A DNA stretch of 64,000 nucleotides from Cryomorphaceae bacterium (GCA_016124575.1 WGNM01000016.1:62001-126000); one strand, 5' to 3'. Counted from the first letter of the stretch, positions 51,414 to 60,756 are shown. Notes: a model not told the origin generated them from the sequence alone. Program-made: numbers and translations.

Positions 51414-54220
51414 GAAACACAATACTGTTAGCCCTCTCTGTTTGTCTATCTGTATCATGCAGTAGTCAAAAAAAACAAGTCGCCCTTCAACCAACGAATG
51501 GACTTCTTCGTTTTGAATCAGCAACGCTTGAACAGCCTTCTTTTGGAGGAATAGAAGCAGCGTCGATAGGTCCAACAATTATGAGCGGACGCGTAACAGA
51601 TATAGCCGTGAATCCACTAGAACCCACCGAATTTTATGTGGCCTATGCATCGGGTGGACTTTGGTACACCAACAGCAATGGGGCTTCTTTCACTCCCGTT
51701 GGAGATGCGCTGCCCACAATCACCATTGGCGATATCGATGTTGTGTGGTCAACTCCTCACACCATCGTCCTTGGAAGCGGTGAAAACAACAGCTCACGCA
51801 GTTCGTATTCAGGTTTGGGCGTGTTCATTTCTCGCGATGGCGGATTGCATTGGGAAAACGCTGGTTTACTTGATTCACATCACATAGGGCGCGTCAGCAT
51901 TCACCCTTTGGACAATAAAAACATCTGTGTTGGATCCATGGGGCCCTTGTATTCAGAAGGTGGACAAAAAGGAATATATATTTCCGAAGACGGTGGAACC
52001 ACGTGGAAAAACACACTGCAGAATTTAAGCATCATCGACATCGTCCGCGACCCCGCCAATCCAGACCATCTTTTTGCTGCTTCGTGGGAACGAACTCGAA
52101 AAGCATGGAACTTCATTGAATCAGGAAAATCATCAGGCATCTGGGAGAGTCTCGACAACGGTTCGACATGGAAAAACATCACTTCCAACAACGGATTTCC
52201 AATTGGTGAAGGATGTGGCAGAATTGGACTTGGTATTTACAACGGGACCAAAGGCTTTCATCTTTATGCATTGGTTGATAACCAATCACGACGACCAGTT
52301 GATATTGACGACGCGTCCGACATCCTTGCGAAGCAAGACTTTTTAGAAATGACCAAAAGCACATTTCTTGAACTTGACACAGCGCAGTTATCGACATTTT
52401 TATCAGACAACGATTTCCCGGATGAATACAGTACCACGACGATTATGGAGATGGTAGCGAACGATAAAATAAAGCCCGCAGCCCTTTACGACTATTTATT
52501 TGACGCCAACAACGACCTTTTCGACACCCCAGTTGTTGGTCCAGAGCTTTATCGATTCAACATTTCGGAGCAACGGTGGGACAAAACGCATGACGACTAC
52601 ATCGACGACCTTTGCTATAGTTATGGATATTACTTTGGCGTGATTACCGTAAACCCATCTGACCCCCATAACATATACATAGCAGGTGTTCCATTGCTGA
52701 CATCTGACGACGGAGGAGTGAGCTGGAAATCGATACAACAAGAAAACCAACACGTAGATCATCACGTAGTTTGGGTTAACCCAATGAAATCAGGACACCT
52801 CATCAACGGCAATGATGGCGGAATAAACATCACCTACAACAACGGTGACGCCTGGATCAAATGCAACACCCCTGCTGTGGGGCAGTTTTACTCGGTAGCA
52901 GTAGATGATGCAACGCCTTACCGGGTTTACGGCGGACTTCAAGACAACGGCGTTTGGCGCGGACCATCGGATTATAAACATTCGACAGATTGGCATCAAT
53001 CAGGCCGATATCCTTATGAATTTCTGATGGGTGGCGATGGCATGCAAGTAGCGATTGACCCAAGAGACAATGAAACCGTTTATACAGGCTACCAATTTGG
53101 GCATTATTACCGCTTGAAAGAAGGTACAGAAGGACATTACTTTCACCCCCACCACATGCTTGGACAGCGACCTCATCGTTGGAATTGGGAGACGCCCATT
53201 CATCTTTCACGGCACAATGCCGACATCTTGTACATGGCCAGCAACAAATTTCATCGCTCACTCGATCGCGGCGAAACATGGGAGACACTTTCGGAAGATC
53301 TGACAGACGGCGTGATTGCTGGAGACGTGCCTTATGGCACAGCAACTGTAGTTGTTGAATCACCTTTAAGATATGGCAGAATTTACATCGGAACAGACGA
53401 TGGAAACGTGCACATCACCAACGACGGTGGCTACAATTTCAAAAAAATAAACAAAGGACTTCCTGACCTGTGGGTTAGCGACATCGAACCATCGAATCAC
53501 AACCCCGATCACGTTTACATTGCATTGAACGGGTATCGCAACGATCATTTTGAACCGTATGTCTACACCTCAAACGATTTAGGAAATACATGGACTCCTA
53601 TTTCGAGCAATTTACCTAAGGAAGCAGTTAACTGCATTGAGGAAGACGAAACCAACAGTCGAATATTGTACGTTGGAACCGATGGTGGTTTATACATCTC
53701 CATCGACGGAGGAAAAGAATATCACCACATTACAGCCTTGCCTCGCGTGGCAGTGCACGATGTAGTGATACAAGAACGCGAAGGAGATTTGATTGTTGCC
53801 ACACATGGAAGATCGTTGTACCGTATAGCGTTGGAATCACTGCGGACATTTGCGAAAAACCCCAATGATTTGGCTATTACCCACATTCCAACCATTAAAT
53901 ACAACGAAAAGTGGGGTCGCAAATCAAACATCTACACCCCTGAAAAAGAGCCTCGCCTTGTAATTTCGGTGAATGTACCCGCAGAAGGAAAAGGCCTTCT
54001 TCAAGTATCTGACAGCACCGGAAAAATAGTAGCCATTCGCGAGCTAGATTTCGCTATTGGTCCGAACCGCATAGCCTTCGACATGCAAATTGATAGCGAC
54101 AAAGTTGATTCAGAAAAGACCGTATCAAAAAACGGAAAAAGTTATCTGGGAATGGGACGCTATGTCGTTACCATTTCGAGCGGGGCAAAAGAAGCGAGAG
54201 GAGACTTAATCGTAGAGTGA
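51410..54220 (+). CDS. Large beta-propeller (BNR/VPS10-sortilin-like) lipoprotein
   Basis: 936 residues using GTG at 51410, overlapping the MazG-like stop by 4 bp. The N-terminus MRNTILLALSVCLSVSC has lipobox SVSC. Throughout there are Asp-box repeats typical of sialidase/BNR and sortilin-type propellers (VFISRDGGLHWEN, IYISEDGGTTWKN, IWESLDNGSTWKN, LTSDDGGVSWKS, HRSLDRGETWET, HITNDGGYNFKK, YTSNDLGNTWTP, YISIDGGKEYHH). These would form two propellers, followed by a C-terminal beta domain. No sialidase Arg triad was recognised. This family is often labelled glycosyl hydrolase in Bacteroidota without biochemical proof; a binding or scaffold role is equally likely. It ends head-on with nadE with zero gap. 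Confidence 0.87.
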   Translation: MRNTILLALSVCLSVSCSSQKKQVALQPTNGLLRFESATLEQPSFGGIEAASIGPTIMSGRVTDIAVNPLEPTEFYVAYASGGLWYTNSNGASFTPVGDALPTITIGDIDVVWSTPHTIVLGSGENNSSRSSYSGLGVFISRDGGLHWENAGLLDSHHIGRVSIHPLDNKNICVGSMGPLYSEGGQKGIYISEDGGTTWKNTLQNLSIIDIVRDPANPDHLFAASWERTRKAWNFIESGKSSGIWESLDNGSTWKNITSNNGFPIGEGCGRIGLGIYNGTKGFHLYALVDNQSRRPVDIDDASDILAKQDFLEMTKSTFLELDTAQLSTFLSDNDFPDEYSTTTIMEMVANDKIKPAALYDYLFDANNDLFDTPVVGPELYRFNISEQRWDKTHDDYIDDLCYSYGYYFGVITVNPSDPHNIYIAGVPLLTSDDGGVSWKSIQQENQHVDHHVVWVNPMKSGHLINGNDGGINITYNNGDAWIKCNTPAVGQFYSVAVDDATPYRVYGGLQDNGVWRGPSDYKHSTDWHQSGRYPYEFLMGGDGMQVAIDPRDNETVYTGYQFGHYYRLKEGTEGHYFHPHHMLGQRPHRWNWETPIHLSRHNADILYMASNKFHRSLDRGETWETLSEDLTDGVIAGDVPYGTATVVVESPLRYGRIYIGTDDGNVHITNDGGYNFKKINKGLPDLWVSDIEPSNHNPDHVYIALNGYRNDHFEPYVYTSNDLGNTWTPISSNLPKEAVNCIEEDETNSRILYVGTDGGLYISIDGGKEYHHITALPRVAVHDVVIQEREGDLIVATHGRSLYRIALESLRTFAKNPNDLAITHIPTIKYNEKWGRKSNIYTPEKEPRLVISVNVPAEGKGLLQVSDSTGKIVAIRELDFAIGPNRIAFDMQIDSDKVDSEKTVSKNGKSYLGMGRYVVTISSGAKEARGDLIVE

Positions 54221-55006
54221 TTATTTAAGATCGGACGGGATTTCGCAAACCGGTATGGGATTCATCTTGTGTTGATTCAATCCATTCAGGCGGCGATAGA
54301 TTTTATAGACATCCAGTTGACGTCCAGAAAGTGTTTGCTCATCCCCTCCCTTGGCGATGAATTCCATGGCCCATTCAAGCTCCGGGTAGCTGGCGCCAAT
54401 TTGATCTTCATCGGTGCGGTCGTCGCCCCACAAACCGTCGGTTGGCGCTGCCTTCATGATTTCATCAATGACATCCATTTCTTTTGCAATGGCGTACACT
54501 TCTGATTTGTACAGATCAGCAATCGGACTTAAGTCGACCCCGCCATCGCCGTACTTTGTGTAGAAGCCCACACCAAAATCTTCCACCTTGTTTCCGGTAC
54601 CTACAACAAGTGCCCCATTGAGTCCGGCATAATAATACAGCGTTGTCATGCGCAAGCGCGCGCGAGTGTTCACCAGAGCCATATCATGCGACGGACCTTG
54701 ATTTTCAGTTATGGCTTCCAAAAAAGAATCAAACACCGGAGTTAGCTCCACCTCGATTTGGCTAACATTTGGGAAATCAGCCATGAGTTTTTCGATGTGT
54801 TTTGCGGCCCGATCCATTTGCGACTTTGCCTGATAGATAGGCATTTCAACGCAAAGAACAGGTTTACCCGTTCGGGCAGCTAACGCAGAGGTAACTGCAG
54901 AGTCAATACCTCCTGATATTCCGACAACGAATCCATTTGTTTTGGAGTTTTCAGAATAGGCAGAAAGCCAATTTACTATGTGATCAACAACTGCTTTTGT
55001 GTTCAT
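54221..55006 (-). CDS. nadE: Ammonia-dependent NAD+ synthetase
   Basis: 261 residues from ATG 55006 (MNTKAVVDHIVNWL); an upstream ATG adds seven residues overlapping the neighbouring gene. P-loop FVVGISGGIDSAVTSAL, adenylate-binding VVGTGNKVEDFGVGFYTKYGDGGVDLSPIADLYK, and the TDGLWGDDRTDEDQIG loop are all present. No glutaminase domain is fused, so ammonia is the expected nitrogen donor. It amidates deamido-NAD. Adjacent to a beta-barrel gene 17 bp upstream; the nadE-gldB-gldC neighbourhood is common in Flavobacteriia (recalled). Confidence 0.96.
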   Translation of the reverse strand: MNTKAVVDHIVNWLSAYSENSKTNGFVVGISGGIDSAVTSALAARTGKPVLCVEMPIYQAKSQMDRAAKHIEKLMADFPNVSQIEVELTPVFDSFLEAITENQGPSHDMALVNTRARLRMTTLYYYAGLNGALVVGTGNKVEDFGVGFYTKYGDGGVDLSPIADLYKSEVYAIAKEMDVIDEIMKAAPTDGLWGDDRTDEDQIGASYPELEWAMEFIAKGGDEQTLSGRQLDVYKIYRRLNGLNQHKMNPIPVCEIPSDLK

Positions 55007-55023
55007 AGGCAAAAAAGAAATCC

Positions 55024-55812
55024 TCAAAAGAGGATTCCCAAATTAAGTTGAATCGCATTCGAAATCGCTTTCAGCTTCACCGTTTCAGGATTTCCACCTA
55101 CAGACTGGAAGATAGGCGAACCATTCTCAGTTTTCACAGCAGTTGTATTGTTCATCGCATTTGTAAAGCCATTATTAAACGTAAAGCCAGCCATAAGCGA
55201 TGTTGATCCTGAAAGATTGTATTCTAGCCCAGCGCCGATAATAAGCGATAGGCGAAACAAATTGATGTCATCAGTAAAATTCGTATTCTCTTCAGTGATC
55301 GAAGCGATGTCTGAATCTTTCCATACACTAACACCTGCTTGATCAACTTGTTCTAATAAGTAGTCGCGCGTATCATCACCTCGGCTTCGGAAGTTAACAC
55401 CCAAACCGAAACCAAATTGCATCCAGTAAGTCATGTATCCAATTTCATTGGTGCGCAGCTTGAACGACAATGGAATCTCAACGTATCTGCTTGCGTAGTT
55501 TCGTGTGCGACGCAAGATTACGTTTGTAGTATCTACCTTATCACTTTGCAGATAAGAGAGTTGTCCGCCTGCTACCAAAATATTCACCCCGGTTCCAAAT
55601 GCATAGTTCTTGGCGAACATGATATCGGCCATGAAGCCGAATCCATACCTCAATACAGCACCTTCGTTTTCGAAATGCTTATCTTCCGGTTGCAGCCAAG
55701 AAACGTTCGGAGCAAGTTGAAAGCCCATTCTAAATTTGTTAAAATCGTCTTGAGAGAGCACCTGACCAGATGCGAGTAGCACAAGTGCGAAAGCTAGAAC
55801 TGTCTTTTTCAT
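55024..55812 (-). CDS. Outer-membrane beta-barrel protein, PorT-like family
   Basis: 262 residues: signal peptide (MKKTVLAFALVLLASGQVLSQ), then FRMGFQLAPNVSWLQPEDK, GFGFMADIMFAKNYAFGTGVNI, YVEIPLSFKLRTNEIGYMTYW and a C-terminal LNLGILF strand. The pattern matches the small outer-membrane barrels (porin-family/PorT-like) of Bacteroidota. Whether it is a true T9SS component is not clear; the adjacent gldB-gldC genes make a link possible. Divergent from gldB across 64 bp, cotranscribed with nadE. Confidence 0.82.
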   Translation of the reverse strand: MKKTVLAFALVLLASGQVLSQDDFNKFRMGFQLAPNVSWLQPEDKHFENEGAVLRYGFGFMADIMFAKNYAFGTGVNILVAGGQLSYLQSDKVDTTNVILRRTRNYASRYVEIPLSFKLRTNEIGYMTYWMQFGFGLGVNFRSRGDDTRDYLLEQVDQAGVSVWKDSDIASITEENTNFTDDINLFRLSLIIGAGLEYNLSGSTSLMAGFTFNNGFTNAMNNTTAVKTENGSPIFQSVGGNPETVKLKAISNAIQLNLGILF

Positions 55813-55876
55813 AATATTGCGGTTTCAATGTCGTTAATGACCGATGGCTTGAGCCGTCAAATCTACCAATTTTTAT

Positions 55877-56902
55877 ATGATCTCACGTATTTGGATTTTT
55901 GTTAGCTGCAGCGCCTTGGTATTAACAGGATGCAAATCAGATCGTTTTGCAAACGACCCCGCGATTGAAAAATTTGAAATCAGCCATTTGAATCTGGTTG
56001 ATAGTTTGGCCGCTACCAGCGAAAAAAATCCAGACGACGCACTTCAAGATTTGTACCACAGTTTCGGAAACCTTTGGTTGGCCTATTGCGAAGACCTCAT
56101 GAAATTTGGTCCCGCGAGCGATTCTATGGCATATGAAGGCATTCAAGCCTTCTTGATTCACCCCGATATGCTGGATGCCAATGAGGCCATTCAGCAAAAA
56201 TTCACAAATCAACTGCACACCTTCGATGCTGAATTCGACCATGCATTTTATAGGTACCAAGGTTATTTGGGCGACAAGCCAATTCCTACCATTGTCTATT
56301 TAAACAGCGGCTTTAATTTTTCTGTATTGCCTCAAGATGGCTATTTGGGAATCGGCATGGAGTATTTCTTGGGGTCAGATCACCCCGTTGTTCAGCACCT
56401 CAATCCACAGGTTTTTCCTCAGTACATGAGGGATAAAATGAAGTCGGAATATCTAATAAGTGAGTCGCTTCGCGGATGGTTGCTTGTGAGCTATCAAGAC
56501 GACTTTTACAGCGACAACACCTTACTTGACGTCATGATGTATTGGGGGAAGATGATGTTTGTTTTAGACGTCATGTTACCAGAAGTATCTGACGCTATTA
56601 AAATGAGTTACACCCCAGAAGAGCAAGCATGGTGTGAGCAAAATGAACGCAATATTTGGATCGAGATCTCGAAACAAGAAGTGCTTTATGAGAAACGCAG
56701 TTTTGAGATCAATCAGTGGATCGCGGATGGGCCGTTTACCAATGCAGAGAACATTCCACAAGACGCCCCTTCTCGGTTGGGTGTATGGATGGGAAGAGAG
56801 ATAGTTAGAGACTTCATGCAAAGGAATGATGATGTAACTTTGCAAGATCTTTTAAAAGAAACGAACTACATGCCGATGCTAAATGCGTACCGGCCCGATT
56901 AA
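55877..56902 (+). CDS. gldB: Gliding motility lipoprotein GldB
   Basis: 341 residues, lipobox VLTGC (Cys 19). The body has the GldB pattern: FEISHLNLVDSL, the LYHSFGNLWLAYCEDLMKFG region, PTIVYLNSGFNFSVLP, YLGIGMEYFLGSDHP, VQHLNPQVFPQYMRDKM, WLLVSYQDDF and YWGKMMFVLDVMLPE. GldB is an envelope lipoprotein required for gliding in Flavobacterium; its molecular role is not defined. Followed by gldC 6 bp later, as in other gliding bacteria. Confidence 0.92.
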   Translation: MISRIWIFVSCSALVLTGCKSDRFANDPAIEKFEISHLNLVDSLAATSEKNPDDALQDLYHSFGNLWLAYCEDLMKFGPASDSMAYEGIQAFLIHPDMLDANEAIQQKFTNQLHTFDAEFDHAFYRYQGYLGDKPIPTIVYLNSGFNFSVLPQDGYLGIGMEYFLGSDHPVVQHLNPQVFPQYMRDKMKSEYLISESLRGWLLVSYQDDFYSDNTLLDVMMYWGKMMFVLDVMLPEVSDAIKMSYTPEEQAWCEQNERNIWIEISKQEVLYEKRSFEINQWIADGPFTNAENIPQDAPSRLGVWMGREIVRDFMQRNDDVTLQDLLKETNYMPMLNAYRPD

Positions 56903-56908
56903 AAAAAC

Positions 56909-57256
56909 ATGAGCAAAGAAGCTACCATTCATATCGTTGTAAATACCGACGAAAACAAAGTTCCAGAGCGTATCGTATGGTCGGCATCCGACGCTAACAT
57001 CGTCGAGAGACGCGCAAAAGCCATGATTTTAGCAATGTGGGACGAGCAAGATAGAAACACCTTGCGGATGGATTTATGGGATAAAGAAATGGACGTTGAA
57101 GAAATGAAGTTTTTTGTCCACCAAACCATGCTCACCCTCGCAGACAGCTTCGAAAAAGCCACAGGCGAAGATCGCATGGCACTATCGATGCGTGATTTTT
57201 GCGAGTATTTCGCCGAGAAAATGGATCTCAGACCAGGGAAATTGGGAGCCATGTAG
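56909..57256 (+). CDS. gldC: Gliding motility protein GldC
   Basis: 115 residues, no signal peptide. Typical start SKEATIHIVVNTDENKVPERIVWSASD and WDEQDRNTLRMDLWDKEMDVEEMKFFVHQTM segment. GldC is a small protein that increases gliding efficiency; mechanism unknown. Immediately after gldB and convergent with engB (8-bp gap). A long open frame antisense to it is a by-product. Confidence 0.93.
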   Translation: MSKEATIHIVVNTDENKVPERIVWSASDANIVERRAKAMILAMWDEQDRNTLRMDLWDKEMDVEEMKFFVHQTMLTLADSFEKATGEDRMALSMRDFCEYFAEKMDLRPGKLGAM

Positions 57257-57264
57257 GTCGCGGA

Positions 57265-57870
57265 CTACCATTGCGCGTTCGTCTCAGAAATAAAGTTGAT
57301 CAGCTCATCTTTTCCTTCACCTTTTGTAGAAGAAGTGCGGAATTGCTGCGGAAGAAACTCCCAAGTCTTGAGCATTTCAGCTTCAAAAGCAGCAAAGTTT
57401 TCTGCTGTTTCCGTCTTATTCAATTTATCGACCTTGGTGAATACCATTACGAACGGGATGCCGTTTTCTCCCATCCACTCCATGAATTCCAAATCAATTT
57501 TTTGGGCGGGCAGACGAGAATCGAGCAATACGAAGGCGCACATCAGGTTTTCACGATTCTTCAGGTAGGTCCGTATCATTAGAGAAAACACTTCTCTATT
57601 CTTTTTCGACACCTTCGCGTATCCATATCCAGGCAAATCAGCCAGCAGCCAGGGGGTTTTCCCCTCATTGATCATAAAGTGATTGATAAGCTGCGTTTTA
57701 CCCGGAGTTTGTGAAATCTTAGCCAGGGAAAGTCGGCCCGTAAGCATGTTGATCAGAGATGACTTGCCGACATTCGAACGACCGATAAAGGCGTATTCGG
57801 GGACATCAGCTTCTGGACATTGTGCCAAATTCGCACTACTCTTTACAAAAGTTGCAGAAAGAATTTCCAT
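57265..57870 (-). CDS. engB: Ribosome-biogenesis GTPase EngB/YsxC
   Basis: 201 residues from ATG 57870 (MEILSATFVKSSANLAQCP), whose A is shared with the stop of the hydrolase gene (TAATG). G1 IGRSNVGKSSLIN, G2 TPGKTQLINHF, G3 DLPGYGYAKVSK, G4 VFTKVDKLN and the terminal SSTKGEGKDEL G5 region are intact. It assists 50S subunit assembly. A longer frame with eight extra residues exists but would overlap the upstream gene. Confidence 0.95.
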   Translation of the reverse strand: MEILSATFVKSSANLAQCPEADVPEYAFIGRSNVGKSSLINMLTGRLSLAKISQTPGKTQLINHFMINEGKTPWLLADLPGYGYAKVSKKNREVFSLMIRTYLKNRENLMCAFVLLDSRLPAQKIDLEFMEWMGENGIPFVMVFTKVDKLNKTETAENFAAFEAEMLKTWEFLPQQFRTSSTKGEGKDELINFISETNAQW

Positions 57871-58631
57871 TACAGCGCCCTCTCCTTCAACCACTTATCC
57901 AATATCGCGTTAAACGTTTCTGGGTGTTCCATCATGGGTGCATGTCCGCATTCATCAATCCAATACAAGTTCGAATTTGCCAGTTTTTCATTGAATTCCT
58001 CCGCCACTTCGGGAGGAGTGATGGTATCGTTTTTTCCCCAGATCAAACAGGCGGGCATTTTCATCGCCGGAAGATCCTTCGACATGTTGTGACGAATTGC
58101 AGATTTCGCGATTGCAAGGATGCGCAACACACGGTTTCTGTCGTTTACAACCTGAAAACACTCATCTACCAGCTCGTCGGTCGCATTCTTCGGGTCGTAG
58201 AACGTCACAGCCACCTTTTGACGAATAAACTCCTTGTCTTCCCTTCTTGGAAAGCTCGATCCAAAAGCATTTTCATATAAGCCACTGCTTGCAGTGAGAA
58301 TAAGCGCCTTCACAACTTCCGGATGCTTTTTTGTGTAGATCAATGCTACGTGACCACCTAGCGAATTACCCAACAAATACACCGAATCAAAGCCCTTGAA
58401 TTTGATAAACTTATCGAGAAACTTAGCCAAGTTTTTCGCATTCGTTTCCAATACTGGCAGTTCATACAGCGGCAGCATAGGAATCAGCACCTTGTAGCGA
58501 TCAGAAAAATGATCGACCACCTGCTTGAAGTTACTCAATGCTCCAAACAATCCGTGAAGTAATATCAATGGAGTGCCCTCTCCCTTCTCAATGTATCGGA
58601 AGCCTCCCTCTTGGCGCAGCTCTTCAGTCAT
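57870..58631 (-). CDS. Alpha/beta-fold hydrolase
   Basis: 253 residues, no signal peptide. Oxyanion motif ILLHGLFG, nucleophile elbow LLGNSLGGHVAL (GNSLG), acid in IWGKNDTITPP and histidine in DECGHAPMMEHPE. This is a complete catalytic triad of the MhpC/esterase-like family. The lid (about 120-190) is short. Substrate unknown. Cotranscribed with engB (1-nt overlap TAATG). The upstream gap of 314 bp to mraZ contains the MraZ boxes and no gene. Confidence 0.88.
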   Translation of the reverse strand: MTEELRQEGGFRYIEKGEGTPLILLHGLFGALSNFKQVVDHFSDRYKVLIPMLPLYELPVLETNAKNLAKFLDKFIKFKGFDSVYLLGNSLGGHVALIYTKKHPEVVKALILTASSGLYENAFGSSFPRREDKEFIRQKVAVTFYDPKNATDELVDECFQVVNDRNRVLRILAIAKSAIRHNMSKDLPAMKMPACLIWGKNDTITPPEVAEEFNEKLANSNLYWIDECGHAPMMEHPETFNAILDKWLKERAL

Positions 58632-58873
58632 GGTATCTCGGTTTTACAATAACCACACAAGGTAGTTCAATCCCAATTTCTAGCGAAGAAAAAAATAAAT
58701 GTTCAAAACACGTTAACAACACAAAATGACTTCAAACATAGCTGTGTTAAGAAATTCACAAATCGAAGGTCAGTTTAATTCATAAATTATTCATTTTCAG
58801 CATCTCTAAGCCACATCTTACCTGGGTCGAAAAAGAAAAACACACATTCCAGAAATCATAAGTTTTCCACACC

Positions 58874-58908
58874 GTGGTAAAAAGTGGTGATTCGTGGTAA
58901 GCCGTGGT
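58874..58908 (+). promoter_or_regulatory. MraZ operator: four GTGGT boxes at 10-bp period
   Basis: GTGGT begins at 58874, 58884, 58894 and 58904, each exactly one helical turn apart, ending 37 bp before the mraZ ATG. MraZ proteins bind tandem GTGG/TGGG-type repeats at 10-bp intervals in their own promoter, so this is the likely autoregulatory site for the whole division cluster. A -7-like box TACTTTTA follows at 58919-58926. Confidence 0.85.
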
Positions 58909-58945
58909 AAATTATTCCTACTTTTACGTTTGGAAAAACCACTTC

Positions 58946-59434
58946 ATGCTCAACCTACTCGGAGAATTTAATTGCAGGGTCGACGCCAAAGGGCGGATGA
59001 TGTTCCCGGTGAAACTGCGCAAGCAGCTTGAAACCGTGTTGCATCAAGGCGTTGTATTAAATCGCGACATCTTCGAGAAGTGTTTGGTGCTTTATCCGCA
59101 GCCTGAATGGGAGCGTATCAACAAAGAGATGGCGCGCTTGAGCAGGTACGATAGAGACCACCAGACATTCCAGAGGAAATTCATGAAAGGGGCTTCACTA
59201 GTGGAGTTGGACAGTGCAGGACGCATGTTGATACCATCTTCTTTGTTGGCGTATGCTGGCATTGATCCGGTGGGAGACAACGAGATAATCGTAACAGGAA
59301 TTTTCGAGAAAATCGAATTGTGGAGCGCTGCCAACTACAACCAGTTTGTGCTTGGTGACGACGACGACTTCGGTGATCTGGCCAGCAAAGTCCGCAAAGA
59401 AATTGAAGGCCCGCAATTCCCACCACTGAACTAA
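58946..59434 (+). CDS. mraZ: Transcriptional regulator and division-cluster gene product MraZ
   Basis: 162 residues from ATG 58946 (MLNLLGEFNCRVDAKGRMMFP). Two AbrB-like halves with the paired DxKGR and DSAGR motifs (VDAKGRMMFPVKLRKQL; ELDSAGRMLIPSSLLAYAG). It forms a ring that binds tandem boxes in its own promoter; four such boxes precede this gene. First gene of mraZ-rsmH-ftsL-ftsI-murE. Confidence 0.96.
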   Translation: MLNLLGEFNCRVDAKGRMMFPVKLRKQLETVLHQGVVLNRDIFEKCLVLYPQPEWERINKEMARLSRYDRDHQTFQRKFMKGASLVELDSAGRMLIPSSLLAYAGIDPVGDNEIIVTGIFEKIELWSAANYNQFVLGDDDDFGDLASKVRKEIEGPQFPPLN

Positions 59435-59443
59435 GCAATTGAT

Positions 59444-60349
59444 ATGGAGAAGCCGGCATATCACGTACCTGTTCTGCTCCATGAATCAATTGATGGATTA
59501 AACATCGACCCAAACGGGGTCTATGTGGATGTAACCTTCGGAGGTGGAGGTCATTCACGGAGTATTTTGAAAAAACTGGACAAAGGGAGATTGTTCGCGT
59601 TCGACCAAGATGAAGACGCAAAAGCCAACGTGCCTGATGACGATCGCTTCACATTGATCGATCAGAACTTTCGCTACATGGAAAACTACCTCCGCCTTTT
59701 TGGAGTGCGGCAGGTGGATGGCATATTGGCGGATTTAGGGGTTAGCTCACATCAGTTCAACGAGGCTGAACGGGGGTTCTCTTTTCGCTTCGACGCTCCT
59801 CTCGACATGCGGATGTCGCAGAAGTCGGCTCTTACAGCCGCAAAGTTCATCGCTGATTCTTCAATTGACGAGTTAGCAACTGTGCTGAGGCAGTATGGTG
59901 AAATGAACGGTGCTGGCAGGGTTGCCCGCACATTGAAGAGCATTGAACCGAAAGGTGCAACACTCACCACGGGAGAAGTGATTCAAGCCATTCAACCCAT
60001 GGTGCCGGCTCTGAAGGCCAACAAGTTTCAAGCGCAGGTATTTCAAGCATTACGCATTGCCGTAAACGATGAAATGGGCGCGCTAAAAGCGATGTTGGAA
60101 CAAAGCGAACGCATTTTGAAGCCCGGCGGTCGCCTGGTCGTGATTTCCTATCACAGCCTAGAAGACCGACTAGTGAAGTACTTCATGCGGTCAGGCAATT
60201 TCGATGATGATCTAAAAAAAGACTTCTACGGAAAACCCCTCTGTCCATTTAAAACCATATCCCGCGGATCAATAAATCCAACGGAAGAAGAAAATGAAAA
60301 CAATAGCCGAGCTCGCAGCGCACGCATGCGAATCGCTGAACATATATGA
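59444..60349 (+). CDS. rsmH: 16S rRNA (cytosine-1402-N4)-methyltransferase RsmH
   Basis: 301 residues: HVPVLLHESIDGL, SAM-binding DVTFGGGGHSRSIL, GILADLGVSSHQFNEAERGFSF, DAPLDMRM and RLVVISYHSLEDRLVKYFM. It methylates C1402 of 16S rRNA. It begins 9 bp after mraZ and its TGA overlaps the ftsL ATG (ATGA). Confidence 0.97.
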   Translation: MEKPAYHVPVLLHESIDGLNIDPNGVYVDVTFGGGGHSRSILKKLDKGRLFAFDQDEDAKANVPDDDRFTLIDQNFRYMENYLRLFGVRQVDGILADLGVSSHQFNEAERGFSFRFDAPLDMRMSQKSALTAAKFIADSSIDELATVLRQYGEMNGAGRVARTLKSIEPKGATLTTGEVIQAIQPMVPALKANKFQAQVFQALRIAVNDEMGALKAMLEQSERILKPGGRLVVISYHSLEDRLVKYFMRSGNFDDDLKKDFYGKPLCPFKTISRGSINPTEEENENNSRARSARMRIAEHI

Positions 60350-60756
60350 AGAACACTTACACCAAACCAGAAGCTGAAGCTGAAGCTGAACCACAAGTGG
60401 AAGAGAAAGAAGTACGCTCTAAAAAGCGCTTTTCTCAAACCATTACTGGGCTGCTAAATGGTGAATTCCTTACGCGCGAAGGGATGGTGAAACACATGTC
60501 GTATGTGGTTTTTCTATGTGGAATCTTCTTGTTGTACATCTACCTCGGATACCAATTCGAGCAGATAGAAAGAAAGAAAAGCCAAACGAAACGTCAACTC
60601 GAAGAGCTGAGCGCAGAATACAAGACACTGAAGAGTGAACTCGAAGCCAAAAAGCAACAAAGCAATGTTGCCAGAGACATCGCGTCACTCGGATTAATTG
60701 AACCCATTTCTCCACCACCTACCATAGAAGCCGACCCATCCTACTTTGAAGAATAA
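60346..60756 (+). CDS. ftsL: FtsL-like division protein
   Basis: 136 residues: charged, Glu-rich cytoplasmic N-terminus (about 1-47), one membrane helix (SYVVFLCGIFLLYIYLGY, about 49-66) and a periplasmic coiled coil (about 67-105, FEQIERKKSQTKRQLEELSAEYKTLKSEL). Bitopic topology plus position between rsmH and the class B PBP gene identify it as the FtsL equivalent; sequence identity to FtsL of proteobacteria is low, as usual. Its last 11 bp overlap ftsI. Confidence 0.85.
   Translation: MKNTYTKPEAEAEAEPQVEEKEVRSKKRFSQTITGLLNGEFLTREGMVKHMSYVVFLCGIFLLYIYLGYQFEQIERKKSQTKRQLEELSAEYKTLKSELEAKKQQSNVARDIASLGLIEPISPPPTIEADPSYFEE

Noticed and set aside
56929-57252. 107-aa open frame antisense to gldC
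   Set aside because: Fully inside a conserved gene on the other strand, no ribosome-binding or domain evidence.
58863-58871. TTTTCCACA as a DnaA box or origin signal
   Set aside because: Only one such 9-mer in the gap, no cluster, no dnaA/dnaN neighbourhood; the region is explained by the mraZ promoter.
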